The notes: generated by a model not told the origin, from the sequence alone. DNA of 37,677 nucleotides from Pseudomonadota bacterium (GCA_009927165.1 RFNO01000038.1:77574-115250), one strand, 5' to 3'. Positions 1 to 8,587 are shown, counted from the stretch's first letter. Translations and numbers: made by a program.

Positions 1-555
1 AACCTTTCAAAGAGTCATCCGAAGGTTGTCGAAGAAGCGATTGGTACAAATGCATTTAATTTGGGTTCAGTGTTGAAAGTGTGCAAGGGCCTTTTAAAAG
101 AACAAGTTCCCATCCGTGACCTTCGTACGATTCTTGAGACCCTTGCTAATTACGCGGCTACCACGAAGGACACTGATCAGTTAGTCGAATTCGTGCGCAC
201 TGCTTTGGCACGGACGATAACGAATCGATTGAGCGGGGGAACTGGTGCTCTTGAAGTGATGACGATGTCTCCTGCCACCGAGGAACAGATTATTCGCGCC
301 TATCAAAGGCAGGACAACGGCAGCCCAACTCTTAATATGGAGCCAGGCTATTTCGAAAGATTGGTTAAGTCTTTGAATAAAACTCTTGAAAGCACAGTAT
401 TTAATTCAGGAACTCCAGTTCTTTTATGTCGTCCCATGATTCGTGGACTTTTAAAGAAAGCAATTGAACGTTTTGTCCCCAATCTTCAGATCGTTTCCGC
501 AAACGATATTTCTCCGGATGCCAGCGTTAAAATAATTGCCACGGTGGAGGCATAA
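1..555 (+). CDS. flhA: Flagellar export apparatus protein FlhA, C-terminal part (5' end outside window)
   Basis: This is the C-terminal cytoplasmic domain of FlhA, the membrane export-gate protein of the flagellar type III secretion system; the domain docks chaperone-substrate complexes. The frame is open from base 1 to TAA at 553-555, giving 184 residues without a start, so the gene enters from the left. The opening residues (NLSKSHPKVVEEAI) and the stretch PIRDLRTILETLANYA match the conserved FlhA C-terminal region seen across the family. The membrane-spanning half lies upstream of the window. flhF follows one base after the stop codon, so the two are surely co-transcribed. The assignment rests on recognised family motifs and on the flhA-flhF-flhG-fliA order, which is standard for polar flagella. 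Confidence 0.95.
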   Translation, partial: NLSKSHPKVVEEAIGTNAFNLGSVLKVCKGLLKEQVPIRDLRTILETLANYAATTKDTDQLVEFVRTALARTITNRLSGGTGALEVMTMSPATEEQIIRAYQRQDNGSPTLNMEPGYFERLVKSLNKTLESTVFNSGTPVLLCRPMIRGLLKKAIERFVPNLQIVSANDISPDASVKIIATVEA

Positions 556-556
556 T

Positions 557-1633
557 ATGTTTGTTAAAAAATTCGAAGCTGAAAGTCTCGAACAAGGTCT
601 TAAAACTATTCGACAAGAGCTGGGGCCAGACACCTTAATTCTGGGCACTCAAAAAAAGAAGACTGGTCTGCTGGGAAAATCTGTTGTCGAAATTACAGCA
701 GCTTATCAAAAGAAACAAGAATTAGAGACGAAATCCGTTGATGATGCAGTATTAATGAAGATTTTTCCCCATCGAAAATATGGGTCCTACAAAAAGAATG
801 CCGAAGAAACTCCGAGTTCATCTCAAGCAGTAAAACGCTACATGGATATTCAGGACGACAAGAGACAGAGTCCAAAAAAAGTTAGCAAGTCAAATAAGTT
901 TGAGGAACGATTAAGTGCCATGGGTTTTTCCCCAGAAAGCGCAAGGGAATTAGCACTGAAGTTGTCTTTTGATTTTTCTCCTGAAGAAACCAGTGAGCCG
1001 ATCCAAGTCGATAAGATCTTGGTAAGGCTTCTTATGAACTCATTAAGAGTGATGGACTCTTCCGAGTTCATGGATAAAAAAACATGGGCAGTAGTGGGAA
1101 CTTCTGGTTCGGGAAAAACGTCTGCAGTTATTAAATTGGCGGTGTTACTGAGAGCCCACGGAAAATCAGTTTCTCTTTCTTCATTTGACAACCGAAAAGT
1201 TACGAGCGTTGCAGAGATGACTTCCTACTCTCGTTTACTTCGGATGCCTCTGAAAAATCCTGAGCCTTTTTCTGGGCCAGGAGTTCAGCTAGTCGACACT
1301 CCAAGCTTGGAAATCTCGGCTGAAAGTCTTAATGCCGAATTGAGTAAAAAGATTGAGATCCTAGGTGCCTCAGTGCTTGTTACACTTGATGGGGGGATGA
1401 GGCTAACAGAAATGCTTCGAATCATAGATGCAGCTCGACTGAACTTTCCGATACAAGCTATTTTGTTAACTAAGATGGATATAGCTTCTCAACGAGCTGT
1501 CATTCACGACTTGAGTAAGAGAGTAAAAATACCTTTGCTAAGTATTAGTGAATCTCAATCATTAAAAAATACATTGAAGTTTTTAAGACAACGAGAGTTG
1601 GCTCAGTACATTATTAGAAGGGGAGAGTTATGA
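557..1633 (+). CDS. flhF: FlhF, SRP-type GTPase of flagellar placement (divergent G motifs)
   Basis: FlhF is a signal-recognition-particle family GTPase that sets the site and number of polar flagella, working with FlhG. I start it at ATG 557 (358 residues), which has GGAGG at 545-549; an in-frame upstream start at 536 would run into flhA. The N-terminus (FVKKFEAESLEQGLKTIRQE) is the typical FlhF B domain, followed by a charged linker to about residue 115, an N-type helical domain and the G domain. The P-loop GTSGSGKT is at residues 181-188 and the TKMD guanine-specificity motif is present. The usual DTAGR motif is replaced by DTPSL, and the DTYR-like switch element is not recognisable, so GTP hydrolysis may be weak or absent. 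The stop codon overlaps the flhG start as ATGA. Confidence 0.92.
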   Translation: MFVKKFEAESLEQGLKTIRQELGPDTLILGTQKKKTGLLGKSVVEITAAYQKKQELETKSVDDAVLMKIFPHRKYGSYKKNAEETPSSSQAVKRYMDIQDDKRQSPKKVSKSNKFEERLSAMGFSPESARELALKLSFDFSPEETSEPIQVDKILVRLLMNSLRVMDSSEFMDKKTWAVVGTSGSGKTSAVIKLAVLLRAHGKSVSLSSFDNRKVTSVAEMTSYSRLLRMPLKNPEPFSGPGVQLVDTPSLEISAESLNAELSKKIEILGASVLVTLDGGMRLTEMLRIIDAARLNFPIQAILLTKMDIASQRAVIHDLSKRVKIPLLSISESQSLKNTLKFLRQRELAQYIIRRGEL

Positions 1634-2448
1634 ATTCCGATTCGATGATGGGTACGCGGGTACTCAGCTTTTCAAGTGGAAAAGGTGGAGTAGGTAAAAC
1701 CAGTTTAGTTACCAATCTGGGGGCACTTTGGTCAAAAGCAGGAAAAAAGACATTATTAATTGATGGTGATTGGTCCCTGGGAAAGTTAGGAATAGCGATG
1801 GGAGTTAGACCCAAATGGACCATTGAGAAAGTGCTTTCCGGAGAAATCGATTTGCTCAGCGCTGTTCAGGAAGTTTATCCCAATCTTTATTTGTTAGCTT
1901 CTCCTTCCGGAGTTCTGGGTTTTGAAGAATTAGACGAAACGAGTCGAAATCAACTGTTTTTTGAAATCGAAGCTTTGAAAAACCAATTTCATCTTATTCT
2001 TTTTGATCACTCCTCAGGTGTGCACAGCGGCGTAACTCCTTTTGCGGCTGCAGCGCATCAGCAAATAGTGGTCACGACATCTGAACCCACAAGTTATACG
2101 GATGCCTATGCTATAATGAAGATACTTTCTCAGAAGTATTCCATTCGAGAGTTTTGGCTGATGGTAACGATGAGCCACAGTCACAACGAGAGCGATAGAA
2201 TCATCGATCGTTTTATGGATGTGGTAAGAAGTCAGCTGGAAGTTAAAATTAGGCTTTTGGATATCTTTCCATGGGAACCCAGATTGGGGGAAGCATTGAG
2301 ACGACAAAAGCCTTTTGTGGAAATTTACCCGAGCGATCAATTTACTCAGAAGCTGTCGGAGGTTTGTCGTAGATTGGAGCAAAGTCCGTTGACTCAGAAT
2401 CATGGTCTTCGGTTTTTTTATGGTGCGGAATCTGAACCACGAGCCTAA
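1630..2448 (+). CDS. flhG: FlhG (FleN/MinD-like ATPase controlling flagellar number)
   Basis: FlhG is a MinD/ParA-type ATPase that limits flagellar number, partly by stimulating FlhF. The protein has 272 residues. A deviant Walker A motif GKGGVGKT is at residues 17-24, followed by the expected IDGDWSLGKLGIAMG switch segment and a DHSSG segment where MinD proteins have D-x-x-x-G. The start ATG 1630 overlaps the flhF stop as ATGA and is preceded by AGGGGAGA, a good ribosome site. An in-frame ATG five codons later is possible but less well placed. A C-terminal amphipathic helix for membrane binding was not clearly visible to me. The pairing with flhF makes the assignment firm. Confidence 0.92.
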   Translation: MNSDSMMGTRVLSFSSGKGGVGKTSLVTNLGALWSKAGKKTLLIDGDWSLGKLGIAMGVRPKWTIEKVLSGEIDLLSAVQEVYPNLYLLASPSGVLGFEELDETSRNQLFFEIEALKNQFHLILFDHSSGVHSGVTPFAAAAHQQIVVTTSEPTSYTDAYAIMKILSQKYSIREFWLMVTMSHSHNESDRIIDRFMDVVRSQLEVKIRLLDIFPWEPRLGEALRRQKPFVEIYPSDQFTQKLSEVCRRLEQSPLTQNHGLRFFYGAESEPRA

Positions 2449-2473
2449 TCCTTTAACCTGAAGAGAGATAATC

Positions 2474-3247
2474 ATGGCAACAGCGTTGGCAAAGAAATTC
2501 AAAGAAGGCACAAAGAAAGTTGATAAAAGGACCAAAGAGAAACTCATTATTGAGTATTCTCCTTTAATCAAGTTTATTGCTCAAAAGATTGCTGTACGGT
2601 TGCCTTCCAATATCGAATTTGATGATCTGGTGTCTAGTGGAGTGATTGGACTCATGGATGCCATCGACAAGTATGACCCCACCCGTGATAACAAATTTAA
2701 AACCTATGCGGAATTTAGAATTCGAGGAGCTATTTTAGATGAATTACGAGCTCAAGACTGGGTTCCTCGTTCTGTCAGAGAAAAAGCCAAGCAACTAGAA
2801 AGGGCTCATGTAAGACTTGAGCAAAAGTTAGGTCGAGTGCCGACGGAAGAAGAAGTTACTGCTGAATTACAGATTCCTAAAGAAGAGTATTACGATCTCC
2901 TCAATCAAGTTAAGTCAGTATCTATTCTCAGTTTAGATGAAGCTGGTAGCTTCAACAGTAGTGACCGAAAAAGCATTCTCAACCTATTAGAAAGCTGTAA
3001 GATTCCTAGTCCAATCTCTCAGTTGAGCATTAAAGGGGTAAAAGAAGTGGTCACAAAGGCCATTGAAAGCCTGCCGGAAAAGCAGAGATTAGTTTTGAGT
3101 CTCTATTATTATGAAGACCTGAATTTGAAAGAAATCGGAGAAGTTCTCGATGTTACCGAGAGCCGAGTTTCTCAATTGCACACACAAGCCATTATGTGGC
3201 TAAGAAGAAAATTGAAGAACCACTTTGAAAATGATAGAGATGAGTGA
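2474..3247 (+). CDS. fliA: Flagellar sigma factor FliA (sigma-28)
   Basis: This 257-residue protein is a sigma-70-family factor of the FliA/SigD/WhiG class, which directs transcription of late flagellar and chemotaxis genes. Region 2 is clear: EFDDLVSSGVIGLMDAIDKY, then a YAEFRIRGAILDELR segment and WVPRSVREK, all characteristic of FliA. Region 3 follows (LGRVPTEEEV) and region 4 ends with a helix-turn-helix around LKEIGEVLDVTESRVSQLH. Length is normal for the family. A purine-rich GAAGAGAGA lies upstream of the ATG at 2474, 25 bases after flhG. The TGA at 3245-3247 is followed at once by the GTG of the recombinase gene. An anti-sigma partner (FlgM) is not in the window. Confidence 0.95.
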   Translation: MATALAKKFKEGTKKVDKRTKEKLIIEYSPLIKFIAQKIAVRLPSNIEFDDLVSSGVIGLMDAIDKYDPTRDNKFKTYAEFRIRGAILDELRAQDWVPRSVREKAKQLERAHVRLEQKLGRVPTEEEVTAELQIPKEEYYDLLNQVKSVSILSLDEAGSFNSSDRKSILNLLESCKIPSPISQLSIKGVKEVVTKAIESLPEKQRLVLSLYYYEDLNLKEIGEVLDVTESRVSQLHTQAIMWLRRKLKNHFENDRDE

Positions 3248-4141
3248 GTGATCTCTCCAGAAATAAACGAATTTTTAGCTTGTATCTCTACTGAAAAAGG
3301 GCTTTCCCTAAACACTCGGCACGCCTATCAGCAGGACCTGACCCAACTAGAAGAGTTTTGTGCTTCTAAAAAACTTTCTCTATTAAATCTTGATTTGTCT
3401 GATTTACGAAGTTTTATAGCTTTCCTTCGTCGGCAGGACTTTTCTTCAAGAACTTTGGCTCGTAAGTGCTCTTCCGTTCGGCAATTCTATAAATTTCTCT
3501 TGCGTGAAAAAAAAATTAACAAAGATCCTTCTGAATTGCTGTTGGTCCAAGTAAAAGCAAAACGATTGCCCAAACATTTAACAATCGAAGAAATGTTTCG
3601 AGTAATCGCTACTGCTCAAGGGGGAAGTGATGAAGAAATAAGAGACCGGGCATTGCTCGAGCTCTGGTACGCAACGGGTACCCGAATTTCTGAAATTGCC
3701 AACGTCAAGATATCGGATATCGAATTCACCGAAGGGGTTTTGAAAGTTATTGGAAAGGGTAATAGAGAAAGGCTAATCCCAGTAGGCGCTGAAGCCATTC
3801 GCTGGTGCAAAAAGTACAAACATATTCGCCATGAATGGGTGAGACAAAGCAATTTAAAGGAAACTAACCTTTTTTTCCTCACACGAATTGGGAAACCGAT
3901 GAGTCGTCAGGCTATTTGGAAGACTCTTAAAAAATATTCCAAGTTGGCTGGAATTTCGAAAAATGTTTGGCCTCACATGGTGAGGCATTCCTTTGCCACA
4001 CACATTCTTAGAAACGGAGCCGATCTTCGAGCTGTACAGGAAATGTTGGGGCACCGTTCGATCAGTACGACAGAAATTTACACTCACTTAGATATTGAAA
4101 ATTTGAAGCTGATGCAAAGTAAATATCATCCACGCGGGTGA
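3248..4141 (+). CDS. xerD: XerC/XerD-type tyrosine recombinase
   Basis: This is a 297-residue tyrosine recombinase of the XerC/XerD group, which resolves chromosome dimers at dif sites near the terminus. It has the N-terminal SAM-like core-binding domain (about residues 1-90) and a catalytic domain with the complete active site: R146, K170, H243, R246, H269 and nucleophile Y278. Spacing and length are those of a housekeeping Xer protein, not a phage integrase. The first possible start is GTG 3248, directly after the fliA stop, with an in-frame stop just upstream, so translation is probably coupled to fliA. The choice between XerC and XerD cannot be settled from this alone; XerD is slightly favoured by the HMVRHSFATH segment. 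Confidence 0.85.
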   Translation: MISPEINEFLACISTEKGLSLNTRHAYQQDLTQLEEFCASKKLSLLNLDLSDLRSFIAFLRRQDFSSRTLARKCSSVRQFYKFLLREKKINKDPSELLLVQVKAKRLPKHLTIEEMFRVIATAQGGSDEEIRDRALLELWYATGTRISEIANVKISDIEFTEGVLKVIGKGNRERLIPVGAEAIRWCKKYKHIRHEWVRQSNLKETNLFFLTRIGKPMSRQAIWKTLKKYSKLAGISKNVWPHMVRHSFATHILRNGADLRAVQEMLGHRSISTTEIYTHLDIENLKLMQSKYHPRG

Positions 4142-4158
4142 TTAAAAAAGGGGGCACT

Positions 4159-5046
4159 ATGAGATATGAATTAGTCTTTTCCCTAGGCCTATTATTGGGA
4201 ATTACAGGGTGTGTTCTAGATGGAAAGGAAAAACCCCCCCAGAAACAGAATGCTTCCTATGCTGGAGTTGTAAATCTCACTGATATATCCACTGTGGCGA
4301 GTGATAATGGAATGGCTTACCAAGCGGATATTTCCGCTCGATTTCAGGCAGACCCTCTCCTTGCCCCTCGTCGGGGTATGCGAAGGTTTCCAGTTGCTTT
4401 TTCTCGAGAAAAAAAAGGATTTCAGTGTCAGCTTGTTACTAATTCGGCAAAACAAGCACGAGATACTTCGAGTTGGGTTCCCGTTTCTGTAGGGAAATTA
4501 GTACTGGGTACGATGACCTCTTCTAAGCAGATCGAGATCATTGAGGGAGATAATCATTCCTATTTCAAAGAATTAATGCCGAGGTTTGCACCCGGGCTTT
4601 ATTTCATTGCCGCTGAAGGAAAGGGCAAGTTGAAACCATTTCAAGTGGAATTTGTGATGCCAGAGGAGCTACGCGGTCCACGAGTGAATGAGCATCATTT
4701 GGAAGAAGGGCCCGCAATTATTCAAAAAAGCAGTCCTTTAGTGGTGGAGTGGGATGCACCCACAGCTCCCAATGATATGAACCTAGTGGAACTCTATATC
4801 GTCACGCGCCAGGGGCAAGAAGAGCGAACCTTAGCGTGTGGAGTAGTGGAGAGCCAACTTGAGGCTGTTGGCGGTAAAGTCAGGGTTGAAATTCCAGCTC
4901 CTCAAATGAGCGGACTATTCGCCACTCCTGAAGGCGTAGTTGAATTATTGAGGGTTAATGAGTTAGCTGGAACCGTCACGAATGGCCCCAGTTTACGTCT
5001 GGATGGGGTTAGAGCTTGGGTATGGCCTGGCTTAGTTGCTGAATAA
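4159..5046 (+). CDS. Predicted lipoprotein of unknown function
   Basis: I do not recognise a family. Starting at ATG 4159 the protein has 295 residues and begins with a lipoprotein signal peptide ending in the lipobox LLGITGC, so it should be lipidated and held in the inner or outer membrane facing the periplasm. The ATG is preceded by AAGGGGG at a good distance; a GTG at 4138 overlapping the xerD stop is also in frame but adds a charged extension before the signal peptide. The mature part contains few cysteines and reads as mostly beta-rich segments (for example LVVEWDAPTAPNDMNLVELYI), suggesting an immunoglobulin-like fold, which is inference. It is the last gene of the flagellar-xerD run. 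A run of seven C at 4234-4240 lies in its 5' part. Confidence 0.75.
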   Translation: MRYELVFSLGLLLGITGCVLDGKEKPPQKQNASYAGVVNLTDISTVASDNGMAYQADISARFQADPLLAPRRGMRRFPVAFSREKKGFQCQLVTNSAKQARDTSSWVPVSVGKLVLGTMTSSKQIEIIEGDNHSYFKELMPRFAPGLYFIAAEGKGKLKPFQVEFVMPEELRGPRVNEHHLEEGPAIIQKSSPLVVEWDAPTAPNDMNLVELYIVTRQGQEERTLACGVVESQLEAVGGKVRVEIPAPQMSGLFATPEGVVELLRVNELAGTVTNGPSLRLDGVRAWVWPGLVAE

Positions 5047-5065
5047 GAAGCCCTCAGAAATTGGT

Positions 5066-5605
5066 TCAAATTTTTCCGTGTTCCAATTCGGTGCCAGTTT
5101 CAACTGCTTGCGGAATTACTCGTCCAGGGATTCCAACGACAGTGCAGCAGGGAGGAACATGGTCAATGACAACCGAGTTGGCCCCAACTCGCGAGTGGTG
5201 ACCAATGGTAATATTGCCTAAAATTTTTGCGCCCGCGCCAACTACCACCCCTGTTTCCAAAGTAGGATGTCGTTTTTGTTTTTGGGTGCTAGTGCCTCCC
5301 AACGTAACTCCTTGGTAAAGAATAACGAAATCTCCGACGATAGCTGTCTCGCCGATAACAGTACCCATTCCATGATCAATAATGACATTTTTACCAATTT
5401 GGGCTCCAGGGTGTATTTCTATGCCAGTAAAAAACCGACTGAGTTCCGAGATCATTCGCGGCAAAAATGGGATTCGCCAGTCATAGAGCTGGTGAGCAAG
5501 GCGATGAGCAAAAACAGCTTTTACTCCGGGATAGAGAAAAAAAACTTCCCATTTGCTTCTTGCTGCGGGGTCATACCGCATGTAGGTGTCAAGAAGACCA
5601 AACAT
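5066..5605 (-). CDS. cysE: Serine O-acetyltransferase, short form
   Basis: The product (179 residues) makes O-acetylserine from serine and acetyl-CoA, the first committed step of cysteine synthesis. It has a shortened N-terminal helical part (to about residue 60) and then the left-handed beta-helix of hexapeptide repeats: [18 protein letters not shown], with the catalytic-type histidine in IDHGMG, then [18 protein letters not shown] and a C-terminal [11 protein letters not shown] turn. It is much shorter than the E. coli enzyme (273 residues) and resembles the compact CysE/EpsC class; it lacks most of the N-terminal trimer-dimerising helices. It lies 24 bases downstream of the ppiD-like gene on the same strand, so they may share a transcript. 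No strong ribosome site precedes the ATG. Confidence 0.92.
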   Translation of the reverse strand: MFGLLDTYMRYDPAARSKWEVFFLYPGVKAVFAHRLAHQLYDWRIPFLPRMISELSRFFTGIEIHPGAQIGKNVIIDHGMGTVIGETAIVGDFVILYQGVTLGGTSTQKQKRHPTLETGVVVGAGAKILGNITIGHHSRVGANSVVIDHVPPCCTVVGIPGRVIPQAVETGTELEHGKI

Positions 5606-5629
5606 ACAGAGTCGGGGAGCTACTGCTCG

Positions 5630-7138
5630 TTAGAGCGTCGTGGATCCCGGTCCTTTCTTGGTAGAAAATGTTTCATCTAGCTTGATTGAAGCTTGCTTTT
5701 CCAAGCTAGAAACCCAGTCTTTAAAAATTTCTCCTTGGAGAACATTGACCAAGGTTTTTTCTGCTTGATCTCTGTTTTTTGTCAGCTCTTCACTTTTGGG
5801 TGGCGTAACGGAAGCAAGCTTCAAATAATAATATTTGTCTTGATAGAAAAAGAGCCGTTTGGCTGTCGGACTTTGGGGAGACATTTCAAAAATAGCATCC
5901 ATCATAGAATCAACAGCACCGATAGTAGGGATGCTTCCTTGATCAAGAGGAAAAGGCCCTGTTTTTTTTACGGAAACTTTGTTTTTCCGTAATTCGTCAT
6001 CTAAAGATTGTCCTTTCGCTAGAAGGTCTTCCCAGGCTTTCTTCTTTGCTTCAACAAACTTACTTTGTTCCTGTTCACGAACAAAAACGTTAGCAAGTTC
6101 AGCGCGCACGGTTTCGAAAGGTTTTACTTGTTGGGCTTGTTTCTCCATCAGCTGAACCACAAAAAATCCTGCTGGGGTTTCAATGATGTCCGAAAGCTGA
6201 TTGGCAGATAACTTTTGCAGCGCAAGCTCAATCGCTTTATCCAAACTTCCTTCGCTGATCCAGCCTCGATCTCCTCCCTTTTTGGCGAATTCGTCATCCG
6301 ATTGTGTCTTAGCGGTAGCTTCAAAGTTCGCAGCCGTGAGTGAAGCTTTGATGAGATTCATCTTTTCTTGGGCTTTTTTCTTGGTGTCGGCAGAAGCTTG
6401 AAAAGGAACCCCCACTCGAATTTGTCTGAAGTGGTAACGGGCTTTATCGGTAAAATCCCCTTTACGCATTTCGTATTGGTTTTTCAGAACCGTCTCATTC
6501 TTTAGTGCTTCCCCTACTGCTTGGGCAGAGGGCTCTTGTCGAGGGGCCAAAGCTTTAAAATCAATCACTGCTACTTGCAAATCCACTTTTGTCCCTGTGA
6601 TCGTTTGGGAATCCTGCACTTCGGAAGGCAAGGCCTTAATGCGGTTAGCCATATAAGCTTGCAGTCGTGAAGTGACCATTTGCTCGCGTTGTTTTCGCTC
6701 CTCTAACCCGCGGTTGGGAATTTTGGAATACGATTCCAAATCAAATTTTCCATCTTTCTGAAAATAAGGGAGGGCCCGTATCGTGTCAGCTAGCTCTTGA
6801 TCTGAAACGAAAAACCCCATTTTTTCAGCCTGTTGGGTTAATAACTTCAACTGGACCATTCGATCTAATGTGCGTTGGGGAATTCGCAAAGAGGCGAGGA
6901 GTTTTTCATCGTATTGAGCGCCCAAAACCGAACGATACTGAGAAAGTGTAAATTCTAATTCTCGGTAAAAGTCACGCTGCGAAATGGTTTCTCCGTTAAC
7001 CCAAGCCACGGGAGAACCTGGATTGCGTTGGTCTCCGGAAAATTTAGATACCCCAAAAAAGGCCATTACTCCCACTACGGCCAAGACAATCATAACGGAA
7101 ATCCAGTGTTCTTTTCTTTTTCGGATGGAATCTAACAT
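5630..7138 (-). CDS. ppiD: PpiD/SurA-type membrane-anchored peptidyl-prolyl isomerase
   Basis: This 502-residue protein is a periplasmic folding factor with one N-terminal membrane anchor (ISVMIVLAVVGVMAFFGV, about residues 13-30), a SurA-like N-terminal chaperone domain to about residue 200, and a parvulin (PPIC) domain around residues 230-340 that includes KKGGDRGWISEGSLDKAI and TPAGFFVVQLME. A second, degenerate C-terminal segment follows. The layout matches PpiD, although the E. coli protein is longer (623 residues). The ATG at 7138 is preceded by GAAAGGG on its strand, a good ribosome site. It lies divergent to mreC with an 89-base shared promoter region and upstream of cysE. It probably helps fold outer membrane or exported proteins; substrates are not inferable. 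Confidence 0.88.
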   Translation of the reverse strand: MLDSIRKRKEHWISVMIVLAVVGVMAFFGVSKFSGDQRNPGSPVAWVNGETISQRDFYRELEFTLSQYRSVLGAQYDEKLLASLRIPQRTLDRMVQLKLLTQQAEKMGFFVSDQELADTIRALPYFQKDGKFDLESYSKIPNRGLEERKQREQMVTSRLQAYMANRIKALPSEVQDSQTITGTKVDLQVAVIDFKALAPRQEPSAQAVGEALKNETVLKNQYEMRKGDFTDKARYHFRQIRVGVPFQASADTKKKAQEKMNLIKASLTAANFEATAKTQSDDEFAKKGGDRGWISEGSLDKAIELALQKLSANQLSDIIETPAGFFVVQLMEKQAQQVKPFETVRAELANVFVREQEQSKFVEAKKKAWEDLLAKGQSLDDELRKNKVSVKKTGPFPLDQGSIPTIGAVDSMMDAIFEMSPQSPTAKRLFFYQDKYYYLKLASVTPPKSEELTKNRDQAEKTLVNVLQGEIFKDWVSSLEKQASIKLDETFSTKKGPGSTTL

Positions 7139-7169
7139 GATGCCCTTTCAAAAAAATAGATAAGGTTAC

Positions 7170-7198
7170 CTGACAAGTGGCAAACGCTGTGATAAAAA
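7170..7198 (+). promoter_or_regulatory. Putative sigma-70 promoter for mreC
   Basis: A -35 hexamer CTGACA (7170-7175) and an extended -10 element TGATAAAAA (7190-7198) are separated by 17 bases. The predicted transcript start near 7205 leaves a leader of about 23 bases before the TTG start of mreC. This fits well but is by eye only. Confidence 0.5.
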
Positions 7199-7223
7199 TA
7201 CGGTGATTTATTTTTAAAATCAA
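7195..7223 (-). promoter_or_regulatory. Putative promoter for ppiD-cysE, overlapping the mreC promoter
   Basis: On the minus strand, TTGATT (7218-7223) and TATTTT (7195-7200) are 17 bases apart, with transcription toward ppiD. Its -10 box overlaps the -10 box of the proposed mreC promoter on the other strand, so the two directions would compete for polymerase. Match quality is moderate. Confidence 0.35.
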
Positions 7224-7227
7224 GGCA

Positions 7228-8064
7228 TTGGTCTCATCAGATAAAAAATATGTTTTTTTCGCTTTTAGTACACTAACTGTGTGCTTCCTTGCGCTTTATA
7301 TTCACCAGCATCGGCAGGGCCGAACAGGTCGTGTAGATGGCGCGGTGACGTCATTGTCGGGAAATTTGCAGGAAAACTCCAGTTATCTGGGCAATGGAGT
7401 CCGGTCTCTTTTTAATCATTACGTTTTTTTGATGAATGCTGCCAGACGTAATGAATCCCTCGAAAAAGAAGTTGCTGAATTGAAACAGCGATTAGTTCTT
7501 CTACAAGAAATGGAAGCTGAAAATCGTCGAATGAGTACTGCCTTGGATTTTAAAAGCGCAGTATCCATTAAAACTCTAGCCGCTAAAGTAGTGGCGCAAG
7601 ACGTTTCAACTGATTTTGTTGGGATTCGAATCGATAGGGGCTCTCGAGATGGGATTGAAGTTGGAATGGGAGTCATACATCCCGGGGGCGTTGTGGGAAC
7701 GATCTACCGTGTTTCAGAGCACTTCTCTGAAGTGCTCACTTTGGCTGATCCCGCCAGTAATATCGACGCTGTTGTTCAGCGAAGCCGTGCCCGCGGAATA
7801 GTGTCTGGAGAATCCAAAACGCTGAACTGTAAGCTCAAATACATGGATAAGTTAGAGGATGTAAGTCAAGACGATGCCATCGTCTCGACTAATTTTGGAG
7901 GGATTTTTCCCTCAGGACTTCTTATCGGTCACGTTTCCGAAGTGAGTTCAACGGCTAATGGAATTCTTCAAAACATTACGGTAAAGACGGCAGTCGATCT
8001 CTATCGTTTAGAAGAGGTGCTTGTTGTTATATCCCCAATCAAATCAGCAAAAACTACTTCGTAG
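7228..8064 (+). CDS. mreC: Rod shape-determining protein MreC
   Basis: MreC is a periplasmic protein of the elongasome that links the MreB cytoskeleton to PBP2 and RodA. The 278-residue product has one N-terminal membrane helix (about residues 8-25), a coiled coil near residues 72-105 rich in E, K and L, and then the two beta-barrel domains; SRDGIEVGMGVIHPGGVVG and ADPASNIDAVVQRSRARG are typical MreC segments. The start is taken as TTG 7228, because an in-frame stop lies at 7204-7206 and no ATG occurs near it; AAGG sits close upstream. mreB is not adjacent, unlike in many genomes. mreD begins inside the 3' end of this gene. Confidence 0.93.
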   Translation: MVSSDKKYVFFAFSTLTVCFLALYIHQHRQGRTGRVDGAVTSLSGNLQENSSYLGNGVRSLFNHYVFLMNAARRNESLEKEVAELKQRLVLLQEMEAENRRMSTALDFKSAVSIKTLAAKVVAQDVSTDFVGIRIDRGSRDGIEVGMGVIHPGGVVGTIYRVSEHFSEVLTLADPASNIDAVVQRSRARGIVSGESKTLNCKLKYMDKLEDVSQDDAIVSTNFGGIFPSGLLIGHVSEVSSTANGILQNITVKTAVDLYRLEEVLVVISPIKSAKTTS

Positions 8065-8587
8065 TTTGAATCCTGTTTTTATGGTGGGATTCTTTTTGGT
8101 TCTGATGCTGGTCAAGACAACAGCCTATTGGCTTTCCCCTTGGTTTCTAGGTCATTGGGATATTTTGTTGCCTTTTATGGTTTATTTTGGCCAGAGAAGA
8201 CCAGTATTTGAAGGATTGCTTCTTTGGTTCATTCTCGCGCATCTTTATACTTTGCAAAGCGCAGCGCCCATTGGAGTATTCGTAATCTACTATTTGCTCT
8301 TTTTTGGGCTGGCTCGCCTACTGAGCGAAACTTTTTATGCAACTACTTCTTTGAGTGTTCTAGGCCTGATGGCTGTTTTGTCAGTGTTATCCCGTGTCGT
8401 ATTACCTTTTATTGCGAACTCCTTTGAAAGCGGATGGCCATTAATGAGTTGGAGAAATCTTCACATCGGATTTCTTCTGTGCAACACGTTTGCCGGTTGG
8501 ATATGTTACTTGGTTATTTCTGCGCTGGACAAGATAACTTACAAAGCAGATCGATTGAATATTGAATTAGGTGAGGTATCTCTGTGA
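8021..8587 (+). CDS. mreD: Rod shape-determining protein MreD
   Basis: MreD is a small polytopic inner membrane protein of the rod-shape complex. The product is 188 residues from TTG 8021, or 187 from the adjacent TTG 8024; GAGG at 8014-8017 supports one of these and implies a 44-base overlap with mreC. ATG 8081 is the first ATG but has no ribosome site. Around five to six hydrophobic helices are visible, with the typical pattern of FLGHWDILLPFMVYFGQRRP followed by ILAHLYTLQSAAPIGVFV. Sequence conservation in this family is poor, so the call relies on size, topology and position between mreC and mrdA. Confidence 0.88.
   Translation: MLLYPQSNQQKLLRSLNPVFMVGFFLVLMLVKTTAYWLSPWFLGHWDILLPFMVYFGQRRPVFEGLLLWFILAHLYTLQSAAPIGVFVIYYLLFFGLARLLSETFYATTSLSVLGLMAVLSVLSRVVLPFIANSFESGWPLMSWRNLHIGFLLCNTFAGWICYLVISALDKITYKADRLNIELGEVSL

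Noticed and set aside
2014-2571. Long open frame on the minus strand opposite flhG
   Set aside because: It lies fully across flhG and the start of fliA, has no ribosome site and no recognisable protein features; the plus-strand genes are certain.
3248-4141. Recombinase as integrase of a mobile element
   Set aside because: Length and residue spacing are those of housekeeping XerC/D, neighbours are chromosomal flagellar genes, and no tRNA, att-like repeats or phage genes are seen.
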